A stretch of DNA of 64,000 nt. It comes from Salinibacter pepae (GTDB taxonomy: Bacteria > Bacteroidota > Rhodothermia > Rhodothermales > Salinibacteraceae). The notes beneath the pieces are model-generated. The model was given only the letters and a program-made list of their open reading frames with translations. It had not been told where the DNA came from and ran no database searches. Position numbers and translations under genes: made by a program. Of the stretch, positions 38,293 to 47,090 are shown piece after piece (the first letter of the stretch is position 1; every line of letters begins with the position of its first letter). The stretch lies in contig NZ_CAMTTE010000001.1 of the NCBI RefSeq assembly GCF_947077775.1, positions 3,500,501 through 3,564,500 on the forward strand. Reading direction: 5' to 3'.

Positions 38293-39009
38293 CTACGTCC
38301 CCGACGTGATGTATTCGGGCACCTCTTCGTGCAGGGATCCGCCGTGGAGGTGCAGGACCCGATCGGCCCGGGGAACCACCTCCGGGTCGTGCGTGGCCAC
38401 GAGGAGGGTGGTATCGGTATCGACCACGAGGTCGCTGAGGAGGGTGAGCACCGCCTGCCCGGTGTCGTAGTCCAGGTTGCCCGTCGGTTCGTCGGCGAGA
38501 ACGAGGAGGGGCTCGTGGGCCAGGGCCCGGGCGACGGCCACCCGCTGCTGCTCCCCGCCGGAGAGGCGGTCGGGGAACTGGTCGGCCCGGTCGGCCAGCC
38601 CGACCCGGTCCAGCATCGCACGGGCCCGGTCTTTCGTGGCCCGGGGCGCCCTGCCGGCCAGCTCAAGGGGCAGCCGCACGTTCTCCCCAACCGTCAGGGT
38701 CGAGATCAGGTTGAACGACTGAAACACAAACCCCACGTGAGAGCGGCGAAAGCGAGTGCGTTCCGTCTCGGACTTGCCGGTGAGGTCGGTGTCCCCGATC
38801 CGGACGCGGCCGGAGGTGGGCTGGTCAATGCCGCTGATCAGGTTGAGGAGCGTGCTCTTCCCGGCCCCGCTGCGTCCCATGAGGACCGAGAAGTCCCCCC
38901 GATTCAGTCGCAGTGAGACCTCCTGAAGCACCGCGCGCTCCTGATCGCCCTCCCGGTAGGTCTTTGTGAGGGCGTCGAGCTGGACGAGGGGCGACGAGGC
39001 GTCGGGCAT
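38293..39009 (-). CDS. LolD/MacB-type ABC transporter ATPase
   Basis: 238 residues with all ABC motifs: Walker [11 protein letters not shown]-loop VFQSFNLI, signature LSGGEQQR, Walker [13 protein letters not shown] and the H-loop VATHD. The EPTGNLD form marks the LolD/MacB/FtsE subfamily that works with FtsX-fold permeases. [14 protein letters not shown] fixes the start at 39009. It is the first gene of the minus-strand run ATPase, permease, antiporter, AttH-like protein. Confidence 0.93.
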   Translation of the reverse strand: MPDASSPLVQLDALTKTYREGDQERAVLQEVSLRLNRGDFSVLMGRSGAGKSTLLNLISGIDQPTSGRVRIGDTDLTGKSETERTRFRRSHVGFVFQSFNLISTLTVGENVRLPLELAGRAPRATKDRARAMLDRVGLADRADQFPDRLSGGEQQRVAVARALAHEPLLVLADEPTGNLDYDTGQAVLTLLSDLVVDTDTTLLVATHDPEVVPRADRVLHLHGGSLHEEVPEYITSGT

Positions 39010-39316
39010 ACTGGCGGGCGGCGGTCGGAATGGGGCTTGGCGGCAGGGACGAGACCCAAGTCCAAAAACCCAACGCCGAGGATGGAGGGGGCCGTTCCGA
39101 GGGGAGCGCCTCTCTCCAGAATCTTCGCGCCCGACCGCCAACGAGATGAAGTCCGAGGACCTGCGATCTCGACGTCTCCCCGTGAGAGGAGGGCCTGCCC
39201 TGGTGCTGTTCGGACCAGATCCAAGGATGCACGTGGGCGAGGCCCCCGCCCGGGCTCAGCCGAGCGGCATCGGGCAGAGCACCGACCTTGGGGCGCGCGG
39301 CGGCATTTCTTCATTC
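39010..39316. other. Intergenic region upstream of the ABC ATPase gene
   Basis: 307 bases after the stop of the outer-membrane barrel gene and before the ABC ATPase start, both on the minus strand. It should hold the promoter of the ABC cluster. No gene, clear terminator or repeat is visible. Confidence 0.35.
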
Positions 39317-40756
39317 TCAGAACCGGATTGTCGCCAACGAGAGGCTTACCGCGTAGCGTGCGCCGCTGCCGAGCGTCGAGGTGGAAGGGGTGATGCTCGC
39401 CCCCAGGTCGAACCGGTAGAATCCGAGGTCCAGCCCGAAGCCTCCGGAGAGGGCGACGGCCTGTGTGCCGGAGACCCGAGCGCCGGCGCGGATGGGGACG
39501 GGCCCGAGGTGGAGCGTCCCCCCCATATGGAGGGCCGCCGGACTGGGCACCGCCCCGGCGTCCTCGTTAAGCCCGATCGATGCGCCCCCGTTCAGGGTGA
39601 CGAGGCCCTGGTCCCAGGTGCTGTTCACGTGTAGCGTGGTGGGAAGGCCGGTAGCGAACGACGAGCGGTCGCGATTCACGTCCTCGTAGGCGGCATGAGC
39701 AAGACTGTCGACCTGGTCTTCGATGTACTCCCCCGTTGCGCCGTCGTACTCATCATCGATCCGATCCGAGTCCAGCGTCACGCCCTCAAACCGAAAGACA
39801 TCCTCCACGGGCGTCACCGTCTGGGCCTCCTGGCTCCAGCTGATCCGGCCCAGGTCCGTGATGCTCGCCGAGACGAGCAGCCCCGGCCGCACCGTGTAGG
39901 TGGCCCCGAGGTCGAGGCCGCCCCCGATCCCCGCGATCCCGGACGACCCCCCCACGACTTCGTCCACCGGGTCGTCGTTGAAGGCGTTGAACGTGTCGAA
40001 CAGGCCGGTGCTCAACGGGCCCGCCGCCCGGGCCGTGTAGTCGAATCGGTGCACCAGGGAGTCGCCGCTCACGGTCGCCTGCGAGTTGAGGGCGGCGTCC
40101 GCGAAGGCCGTCCCGAAAATCACGCGGGGCGAGACGCCCACCGACAGGGGCACCGACGAAAACCGGTAGCTGAAGGCCCCGGTGACGTCGACGGTCGCGT
40201 ACGCTCGGCTGCGCCCGTCGACCGGTACGGTGCGTTCCTCCCCCGTCCCTCGGAGCAGCACGTCAAACAGGCCCTTGTTCATCGCGGAGGTCTGAACGGT
40301 GCGGCCCCGAATGCCGAAGCCGACCGCCCAGGAGCGGTCGCTCGGGCGATGGGTGATCGACAACGGGACCACCTCCAGGTACGTGCTTGCCGTTTGCTGG
40401 TCCCCCCCGAACCAGTCGTCGAGGATGGCCTTCTGCTCGTCGTTCGGGAGGGCCTTTTCGTTGTTGTAGAAGAGGGGGTCGATGTGCTCGAACTGGTAGA
40501 AGTCGCCCCCGTGGTAGGCCCCCACCCGAAGCAGCTGAATCTCGAGGGAAGGGTCGGTCGGCCCGACCGTCAGGTTGGCCGGATTGGAGTAGAGCGCGGC
40601 CGGGCCCGTATCGAAGACGGACGTGCCCCCGCCGGTGCTCACGGCCGTCACGCTGCGCATGCCGGACTGGCCGTGAACGGATTCGGGCGCCAGGGCCAGA
40701 AGGCCCGAGAGGAAAAGAACAAGGGCCGAGCGGAAGACAAAGGCGTGGGGCGTCAT
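39317..40756 (-). CDS. Outer-membrane beta-barrel protein, DUF5723/OmpP1-like
   Basis: 479 residues. A signal peptide (FRSALVLFLSGLLALAPESVHG) is followed by RSVTAVSTGGGTSVFDTGPAALYSNPANL, the N-terminal loop found in FadL/OmpP1/PorV-like barrels. Alternating polar and hydrophobic strands fill the rest, with GLLVSASITDLGRISWS and a final strand ending LATIRF, an aromatic C-terminus suited to BAM insertion. The length and the Tyr/Asn-Pro-Ala pattern resemble DUF5723 proteins of Bacteroidota. It follows the large lipoprotein gene by 67 bases on the same strand, so they are probably an operon. Confidence 0.7.
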   Translation of the reverse strand: MTPHAFVFRSALVLFLSGLLALAPESVHGQSGMRSVTAVSTGGGTSVFDTGPAALYSNPANLTVGPTDPSLEIQLLRVGAYHGGDFYQFEHIDPLFYNNEKALPNDEQKAILDDWFGGDQQTASTYLEVVPLSITHRPSDRSWAVGFGIRGRTVQTSAMNKGLFDVLLRGTGEERTVPVDGRSRAYATVDVTGAFSYRFSSVPLSVGVSPRVIFGTAFADAALNSQATVSGDSLVHRFDYTARAAGPLSTGLFDTFNAFNDDPVDEVVGGSSGIAGIGGGLDLGATYTVRPGLLVSASITDLGRISWSQEAQTVTPVEDVFRFEGVTLDSDRIDDEYDGATGEYIEDQVDSLAHAAYEDVNRDRSSFATGLPTTLHVNSTWDQGLVTLNGGASIGLNEDAGAVPSPAALHMGGTLHLGPVPIRAGARVSGTQAVALSGGFGLDLGFYRFDLGASITPSTSTLGSGARYAVSLSLATIRF

Positions 40757-40823
40757 CGGTCCAACCTGCTGTGTCGGGAAAGAGAGGTGCCGGGGGGGGC
40801 GGTCGCGTCGAGGCCTCTGGGGC

Positions 40824-42782
40824 TTAGTTGCCGGTTTGAACGGAGGCGTCGGCCTCGAGACGGACGCGGTTGAGGATCAGCTGGTCGTCGGCCCGGAGGC
40901 GAGCGACGGCCGACGTGCCCCCTCCCGATCCCGCCTGATCCATGTTGAGGGCGAGCCGAATTTCATCGCCGTCGGCCAGCGCTCGCAGGTCCTCCTGGGT
41001 ACTGCCGAGGGGGAAGACGAATGTGCCCGATGACGGAGCCGCTGCCGCGCCGTCGTCGTCCTTCGCGGCCGGCTCAATTCGGAAGTTGTCGTTTTCGAAG
41101 TCGCCGTTGAACGTCTCAATTGCCGAGCCCGCGGCGTCGACAATGACCATCCTCACGTCTGCCCCGAGGGGCAGGCCGTTCGTATATTCGAACTGCAGCT
41201 CCGCCGTCGAAATGTTCACGTCCTCCTCCGGGTCGGTCAGGTCGTTGAGGTCGGACAGGTCCGCATCGATGGTGTCCCGCACGCGGAACCGATCCTTGAT
41301 GCGGAGGGGGACGTTGAGCGAGAACTTCGCGTCCAGCGAGATGGGTGTTCGGACGCTCAGGCCGCCCTCGTCCGTGTTGATCCGGGCCTGCCCGGCCAGG
41401 CGGACCTCCGTCGGGAGGGCGTTGACGAAGTCCGCCACGTTTGAATTGTCTCCATCCACCACGAGCGGCGTTCGCACCGTTTCGCCCAGGGACGCATCCT
41501 CAAGCCCAACGCCCAGCTTGATCAGCTCCTCATTCGGAAGGGTAGAGCCGTTTTCCGTAAACGCAGAAAAGGGTGAGGGCAGGGAGGACACGTTCCGGTC
41601 CGCCCCGCGCGACGCGTCCTGATCTTCCGTTCCGCCAAGATAGATCTGGTCTGTCTCGTTCGTCCCCTGAATCGCCGCATACAACTGGGCGTCCGTCGAC
41701 GCGAGGTTGGCGGTTTCAACCTGGAAGGTTAGGCTCACGTCCGCCAGCTCGAGCCCGTCCACGCGTCCCGTGATGCCCCCAAAGCCATCGAAGGCCGCCG
41801 TCCGCACTTCGCTGTCGTCGGCAACATCAACGGCTCCCCCGTCTTCATTCGGCGTGACGGCCACCGTGAACGGCCTCGCCGCACCGACATCGATCTCCTG
41901 AATCTCAAAATTGTCGAGGGCGGTCGACGCCCCGAAGGAGATCTTGTCGTCGTTTTCCACTCTCAGGTCGGGGTTCACTTGGCCGTCAATCTCAAACGTG
42001 ACCGTCCCGTCTTCGTCGATCTTCGGCTTGTTCGGGTACACGCGCGTGCCCTCCGGACCAATGCGAAACCCACTTCTCAGGTCGTTTATGTCCCGTTCGT
42101 ATTTGCCACTGGGATTTTCGACAAAGCTGACGACGAGCTGGTCGTCTTCGCCGTACGGCTCAACTCGAATGTCGGGATATACGAACCGAAGCTCATCGAA
42201 CACACGCTCCTGGGCGGTCGGGGAAACCGTGATGTCTTGCCCCCTAATCTCCGTGCTTCCGAGCTCCACGTAGTTGTCCTGCGCCTTGTCGAACGCGACC
42301 CGGTCGCTTCCACGTACCGGGATAGTGGCCGTTGCCGATCTCTGTAGCTCCTCTTCGGTGAGATAGTCCCCGATCCGCTGTTCTCCCGAGGACGGAATTC
42401 CTTCCTCTTGCAAATCAATGAGGTCCCGTTTGAAGCTCTTCTGGGCGAAGGTGAGGGCCCCGGTCGCGTTGTCGAGGGCGCCGTTCAGGTTCCCGATGTC
42501 GAAGTTGTCGATTGTCTGCACGACCGAGATGTCGTTGTTCGCCGCCTCCACTTCGAACAGGGCGTCGAAGTCCGACGAGGTGGTGTCGATCAGCGGGTCG
42601 AATTCACTGTTCGGCCCCCCGAGAAACGTGAAGGTTTTTTCCTGTACGAGCGGCGTGCTGACCTCCGTGTCGGTGTTGAGGGATGGCGAGGAATTGCCCG
42701 TGGGCACGTCGCACCCCATCAGAGTGACGAACGTGAGTGCGGCCGCTGTGAGGGGCCACCAGCTAGCCTGAGAAGAAGACAT
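40824..42782 (-). CDS. Large exported lipoprotein of unknown function
   Basis: 652 residues. The start at 42782 gives MSSSQASWWPLTAAALTFVT followed by a lipobox LMGC, so the protein is lipidated at Cys near residue 24. The mature chain is highly acidic and made of many short predicted strands (for example KISFGASTALDNFEIQEIDV, SLTFQVETANLAST), suggesting repeated beta domains; an acidic DDDGAAAAP linker occurs near the C-terminus. No known family recognised. The upstream in-frame extension to 42974 has no lipoprotein logic. Its pairing with the downstream barrel points to a joint role at the outer membrane. Confidence 0.75.
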   Translation of the reverse strand: MSSSQASWWPLTAAALTFVTLMGCDVPTGNSSPSLNTDTEVSTPLVQEKTFTFLGGPNSEFDPLIDTTSSDFDALFEVEAANNDISVVQTIDNFDIGNLNGALDNATGALTFAQKSFKRDLIDLQEEGIPSSGEQRIGDYLTEEELQRSATATIPVRGSDRVAFDKAQDNYVELGSTEIRGQDITVSPTAQERVFDELRFVYPDIRVEPYGEDDQLVVSFVENPSGKYERDINDLRSGFRIGPEGTRVYPNKPKIDEDGTVTFEIDGQVNPDLRVENDDKISFGASTALDNFEIQEIDVGAARPFTVAVTPNEDGGAVDVADDSEVRTAAFDGFGGITGRVDGLELADVSLTFQVETANLASTDAQLYAAIQGTNETDQIYLGGTEDQDASRGADRNVSSLPSPFSAFTENGSTLPNEELIKLGVGLEDASLGETVRTPLVVDGDNSNVADFVNALPTEVRLAGQARINTDEGGLSVRTPISLDAKFSLNVPLRIKDRFRVRDTIDADLSDLNDLTDPEEDVNISTAELQFEYTNGLPLGADVRMVIVDAAGSAIETFNGDFENDNFRIEPAAKDDDGAAAAPSSGTFVFPLGSTQEDLRALADGDEIRLALNMDQAGSGGGTSAVARLRADDQLILNRVRLEADASVQTGN

Positions 42783-43646
42783 GGCGCAGAACCGGTTGCG
42801 GAAAGGAAAGACGGTGTTCACTGAAAGTGGGAGCGGTGGCCTCTCGGAGACGGGCCGTTGTCCGCGGTAGGAAAAGGGGCGTTTCTCCAAAACGGCCTCG
42901 CCGTGATCAAAATTCCTGAGGTCAGCCCTGAAGCGCAGCACATTGAGCGGCACTCGCCCTTGAGTCCGGCTCACATGGTGCGTTGGTCAAGAATCGCGCC
43001 AGGTCGGATGCCCCGCCCTTACGCTGCGGCCTGGTTTCTTGAGGGCGACGATACCTGTGCTGGACCTGTAGTTTCTTCGCCCCGCAGTGCGCAATTACGC
43101 GGCCTGCGTTCGGCGGACATGGATCTCCACGCCGGACGGGCACGCTCGACGTTCGGGGCGACCGGGCCGTGGTCGTAGACAGGCGTGCCGTCGCCGCCCG
43201 TCTGGCCGAGAGGGCTTCTCCTGCCGACGCCCAATTGGGCCCGCGTGGAATCAGCAATCATCCAGAGAGCGGGTGGCGGGTCGTGCTTGGCGCCCCGCAC
43301 CCCTCGTTATCGGCAGGGACTGAGGCAATCGGATCCGGTACGGCATCCGCCACAGTTCCGGCTTCCCGCGCCGTCATACAGGCCCCCAGGCGCTCGTCGG
43401 ATGCAACACATCTGCGCGCTCGTCTCGTCGGCCGGTCTCTCGTGCAGGGCCCTCGCCCCGGCGCAGCCCGTTGGTCCGGACGTCAGTAGACCCTGATTCG
43501 TCCCATTGCGGCGGCGACGCCGTCAATTCCGGGCGGTCGTCGATACGATGTGAGTGGGCGATGGGGGCGCTGCCCCGGAGGATGCGCTTGAGACCCTTCC
43601 TCGACACCCTCGACATCCGTGGCGGCTCCGTTTGACGACCGCGGGG
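42783..43646. other. Gene-free stretch between lipoprotein and pyrB genes
   Basis: 864 bases, the longest interval without a supported gene or remnant. Frames on both strands are short, arginine-rich and dissimilar to families I know. The part next to 42783 should carry the lipoprotein promoter. No transposon ends, tRNA, or strong hairpin with a T-run was found. It may be a decayed gene or hold an unrecognised RNA. Confidence 0.4.
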
Positions 43647-44615
43647 CTACGCCTCCTCGCGGCGCGGGGCCAGGACGTAAAGCACGGCCATCCGCAGGGC
43701 GACCCCGTTTGTGACCTGGCTCAGGATGATGGACCGCTCGTGGTCCACGACGGCGTCGGTCAGTTCAATGCCGCGGTTGACCGGCCCCGGGTGCATGATG
43801 AGAAGGTCGGGGTGACGGCTTAGGTGGTCGGTCGTGATGCCGAACTGGCGGTGGTACTCCCGGGTGCTGGGGAAAAGGCCTGCGTTCTGCCGCTCCATCT
43901 GGATGCGCAGGGCCATGGCGATGTCGCAGCCCTCTAGGGCCTCGTCGAGGCGGGTCGTGGTGCGCACGTCCAGCGCCGCCTCCATCTCCACCGGCAGCAT
44001 CGTCGCCGGCCCGCAGAGCGTGACGGTGGCCCCGAGCGTGGTGAGGGCCTGCACGTTGGAGCGGGCGACGCGGCTGTGCGTGATGTCGCCGATGATGGAG
44101 ACGTTCAGGTCCTCAAACGAGTCGACGTGCGCCCGCATCGTGAGCACGTCGAGCAGCGCCTGGGTCGGGTGGGCGTGGGCCCCGTCGCCCGCGTTCAGAA
44201 TGACGCTGTCGGTGCAGCGGGCGAGGAAGTGGGGGGCGCCGGGCGACGGGTGGCGGAGCACCACCACGTCCACCTTCATGGCCTCCACGTTGCGGGCCGT
44301 GTCCTTCAGCGTCTCGCCCTTCGTGACCGACGAGCTGGCCTTCGAGAGGCTCACGGTCTCGGCGGAGAGGCGGCCGGCGGCGAGGTTGAACGAGAGCTTC
44401 GTTCGGGTGGAGGGCTCAAAGAAGAGGTGGGCGACCGAGGTGCCCTGCAGGGTGGGCACCTGACGGATGGGCCGGTCCAGCACCTCCCGAAATTCCTGAG
44501 CGGTGTCGAGCAGGTACTGGATCTCGTCGGCCTCGTAGGGGGAGAGGTCCAGCAAGTGCTGGTGGCGCAGCCCGTCGGGGCGATCCAGGGCGGCAGACGA
44601 TTCGGAGGCAGCCAT
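43647..44615 (-). CDS. pyrB: Aspartate carbamoyltransferase catalytic chain
   Basis: 322 residues. PyrB joins carbamoyl phosphate and aspartate, the committed pyrimidine step. Carbamoyl phosphate-binding [12 protein letters not shown], aspartate-side HPTQALLD and [11 protein letters not shown], and the [12 protein letters not shown] loop are intact. The N-terminus begins with a short acidic extension before [13 protein letters not shown]. It follows pyrR by 55 bases on the same strand, as in many bacteria where PyrR controls pyr expression. No regulatory PyrI chain is seen. Confidence 0.96.
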   Translation of the reverse strand: MAASESSAALDRPDGLRHQHLLDLSPYEADEIQYLLDTAQEFREVLDRPIRQVPTLQGTSVAHLFFEPSTRTKLSFNLAAGRLSAETVSLSKASSSVTKGETLKDTARNVEAMKVDVVVLRHPSPGAPHFLARCTDSVILNAGDGAHAHPTQALLDVLTMRAHVDSFEDLNVSIIGDITHSRVARSNVQALTTLGATVTLCGPATMLPVEMEAALDVRTTTRLDEALEGCDIAMALRIQMERQNAGLFPSTREYHRQFGITTDHLSRHPDLLIMHPGPVNRGIELTDAVVDHERSIILSQVTNGVALRMAVLYVLAPRREEA

Positions 44616-44670
44616 AGGAGGGGCGGGAGAGGGGATATGGGAATCAGGGAAATCGCGGAAACGGGCACGC

Positions 44671-45270
44671 TCAGCGGCCGTCGTCGGCGGACGGACGGGA
44701 CGCGGGGGCTTGGACCAGCCACACGCCGTCCGCCTCGTCGACCTCCTCGACGCGCACCCGCACTTCCTCGCCGGGCAGGGTGGGCACCTCGCGCCCTACA
44801 ATGTCCACCGAGATGGGAAGCTCGCGATGCTGACGGTCGATGATGGTGAGGAACTGAATGGTGGCGGGGCGGCCCCGGTCCATGAGCGCGTCGAGGGCGG
44901 CGCGCCCCGTTCGGCCGGTGAACACCACGTCGTCGACGAGCACGATCGTCCGGTCCGTGACGTCGAACGGGATGCGTGTGGTCTGAATCTCGGGCTGCTC
45001 CAGCCGCAGGCGCACGTCGTCCCGGTACATGGTCACGTCGAGGAGCCCTAGGGGCAGCTCCAGTCCCGTCTGGGCCTCGATGCGGCGTTGGAGGCGACGC
45101 GCGAGGTGGACCCCTCGCGTCTGCATGCCCACGAGGGCAAAGGTGTCGGTGGGAGACGCCGCCGCCTCGGGGGCGAAGCGCTCGATGATCTGCTGGGCCA
45201 TCCGGTCCAGCGTCCGGCCGAGGTCCTGGGCCGTCATGAGGTGCGCTTTGATGTGATCGTCGGACGGCAT
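44671..45270 (-). CDS. pyrR: PyrR bifunctional regulator / uracil phosphoribosyltransferase
   Basis: 199 residues. The PRPP loop [20 protein letters not shown] and [17 protein letters not shown] match PyrR, which binds pyr mRNA in Bacillus to cause attenuation and can have weak uracil phosphoribosyltransferase activity. ATG 45268-45270 gives [20 protein letters not shown], the usual start. The upstream region (45271-45415), shared with the divergent DUF58 gene, shows no clear anti-terminator/terminator pair, so whether RNA binding is used here cannot be told. Confidence 0.92.
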   Translation of the reverse strand: MPSDDHIKAHLMTAQDLGRTLDRMAQQIIERFAPEAAASPTDTFALVGMQTRGVHLARRLQRRIEAQTGLELPLGLLDVTMYRDDVRLRLEQPEIQTTRIPFDVTDRTIVLVDDVVFTGRTGRAALDALMDRGRPATIQFLTIIDRQHRELPISVDIVGREVPTLPGEEVRVRVEEVDEADGVWLVQAPASRPSADDGR

Positions 45271-45415
45271 GGGGGCGTCGGGCACGATGAGAGCGGAAAG
45301 GCGCTGGGGGAAATTGGGGCCGTCGCCGTTGGGGCGAATCGCCTCCCTCAAGGAACCGAACAGGCGGCAAACTTTCTAACGGGTCCGGTGCATTTGGGAA
45401 TTTGCCAGTTTCTTT

Positions 45416-46348
45416 ATGGCCGAATCCAATGCCGCGCGTCGCTACCTCGATCCCGTCGTCGTGTCGCAACTCGAGACCATGGAGCTGCGGGCGCGGCTGA
45501 TCGTGGAGGGGTTCATCACGGGATTGCACCAGAGTCCCTACCACGGCTTCTCGGTCGAGTTTGCCGAACACCGCCCCTACAACCCGGGCGACGAGCTCCG
45601 GCACGTCGACTGGAAGGTCTACGCGAAGACCGACCGCTACTACATCAAGCAGTACGAGGAGGAGACCAACCTCCGCAACTACGTCGTCCTCGACACCTCC
45701 GCCTCGATGCGCTACGCGGGCGACAGTGAGCTGTCAAAGCTCGACTACGGGTCGTACCTCGCCGCGGGGCTCCACAACCTCATGCTGAAACAGCAGGACG
45801 CCACGGGGCTCATCGGGTTCGACGAGTCCGTGCACACGCTCCGGCCCCCGAAGGCGACACAGGGATACCTGCGGCAGTTGCTCGTCACCCTCGAGCAGTT
45901 TCGGCAGCGGGACGCGACGGAGCAGCGCACGAACGCGGCCGCCGCCCTCGAGGAGGTGGCCGAGCGGGTGGAGCGCCGATCCCTTATCATCGTGATCACG
46001 GACCTCTTCGAAAACATCGCGGCCCACGACGACCTTCTGCGGGCGCTTCGTCACCTCCGGCACCGGGGGCACGAGCTGATTGTCTTCCACGTCCTGGAGG
46101 GCCAGACCGAGCGACAATTTCGGTTTCCGGACCGGCCCATGCTGTTTCGGGACGTGGAGACGGGGGAGGAGGTGTCGCTCCGGCCCGCCCAGCTGCGCGA
46201 CCACTACACGGAGGCGGTGGAGCACTTTACCGAGACGTTCCGCCGCAGCTGCCTGGAACACGACATCGACTTCGCAGAGCTGGACACGAACGAGGCCTAC
46301 CACACGGCCCTCATGGCGTACCTTAACAAGCGCTCGCGCCTGGTGTAG
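45416..46348 (+). CDS. DUF58 protein with von Willebrand A-like domain
   Basis: 310 residues. The DUF58 motif YNPGDELRHVDWKVYAKTDRYY is followed by a vWA-like fold with the metal site DTSASM and VITDLFEN. DUF58 proteins typically sit beside MoxR AAA+ ATPases and are thought to act in protein maturation or metal insertion, but no moxR gene is in this window. No membrane segment. The ATG at 45416 is the only good start. Its end is six bases from the stop of the convergent membrane-protein gene. Confidence 0.85.
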   Translation: MAESNAARRYLDPVVVSQLETMELRARLIVEGFITGLHQSPYHGFSVEFAEHRPYNPGDELRHVDWKVYAKTDRYYIKQYEEETNLRNYVVLDTSASMRYAGDSELSKLDYGSYLAAGLHNLMLKQQDATGLIGFDESVHTLRPPKATQGYLRQLLVTLEQFRQRDATEQRTNAAAALEEVAERVERRSLIIVITDLFENIAAHDDLLRALRHLRHRGHELIVFHVLEGQTERQFRFPDRPMLFRDVETGEEVSLRPAQLRDHYTEAVEHFTETFRRSCLEHDIDFAELDTNEAYHTALMAYLNKRSRLV

Positions 46349-46354
46349 TCGCCC

Positions 46355-46945
46355 TCACGGGCGGGCCGCGGCCTCCGACGCCGAGGCCGTGAGGGCCTCC
46401 AGGTGGTCCAGTAGCGCCGCCCGCGCCTCGGGCCCTGGGAGGGCCACAATCACGGGGCCGTCTCCCGTACGCACGCAGAGCACCTGCTCCGAAACCGCAC
46501 TGGCAAACACCTGCGTGGCGGCGTAACGGCGGTAGTGACGATGGTAGCGCTGGGCCGAGATGAGACGAACGTCCTGAATATCGGGGGCCGAGAGGGTGCG
46601 CGTCTGGTCCCCTTGGCGAAGGGTGACCGCATCGGGGCGGCACGTCACGCGAACCGCCGGGCGGAAGCCCACGAGCCCAAGCCCGGCTAGGACCAGAACC
46701 GATCCCACCTGTGTCTGCCAGAACAGGGGCTCCCACCCCGGAGACGCGGCAAGGGCCGAGGTCAAGAGCGCCCAGCCCAAATAGTGCGCCATGAGCAGGA
46801 TGATGGTGAGGCCCGTCATCGCCACCAGGTAGAGCGCTTCCCCCTGCAGCCGGTCGTTCGTCCAGGCCCGAACCGCGCGGCCGAGGACGGAGGCGCTGGG
46901 GCGGTAGGTCCGAGGGGCCTCAAAGGTCCGCGTCACGATGTCCAT
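46355..46945 (-). CDS. Two-span membrane protein of unknown function
   Basis: 196 residues. Two hydrophobic helices (EALYLVAMTGLTIILLMAHYLGW and VGSVLVLAGLGLVGF) lie between a cytoplasmic N-terminus and a C-terminal domain of predicted strands (AVRVTCRPDAVTLRQGD, DVRLISAQRY, VLCVRTGDGPVIVALPG) resembling a PH-like membrane-associated domain. No family recognised with confidence. ATG 46945 is chosen, since the upstream extension is cysteine- and serine-rich shadow sequence. Confidence 0.65.
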   Translation of the reverse strand: MDIVTRTFEAPRTYRPSASVLGRAVRAWTNDRLQGEALYLVAMTGLTIILLMAHYLGWALLTSALAASPGWEPLFWQTQVGSVLVLAGLGLVGFRPAVRVTCRPDAVTLRQGDQTRTLSAPDIQDVRLISAQRYHRHYRRYAATQVFASAVSEQVLCVRTGDGPVIVALPGPEARAALLDHLEALTASASEAAARP

Positions 46946-47090
46946 TGGGGATTGATGGAAAGAAGTCCCTGCCGGAAGGGAGGAGCGGGAGGGGCACAAG
47001 GAGCACGACTGGCCGTCGGGCACAGGCCATCACGCCCAACCACACGAGGGCGGGTGGGGTGCGTGGGGCCCAGCCTGGGGAGGAACTATT

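Noticed and set aside
44671-45270. PyrR-controlled RNA attenuator upstream of pyrR
   Set aside because: No convincing alternative hairpins with a T-run were seen between the DUF58 and pyrR starts.
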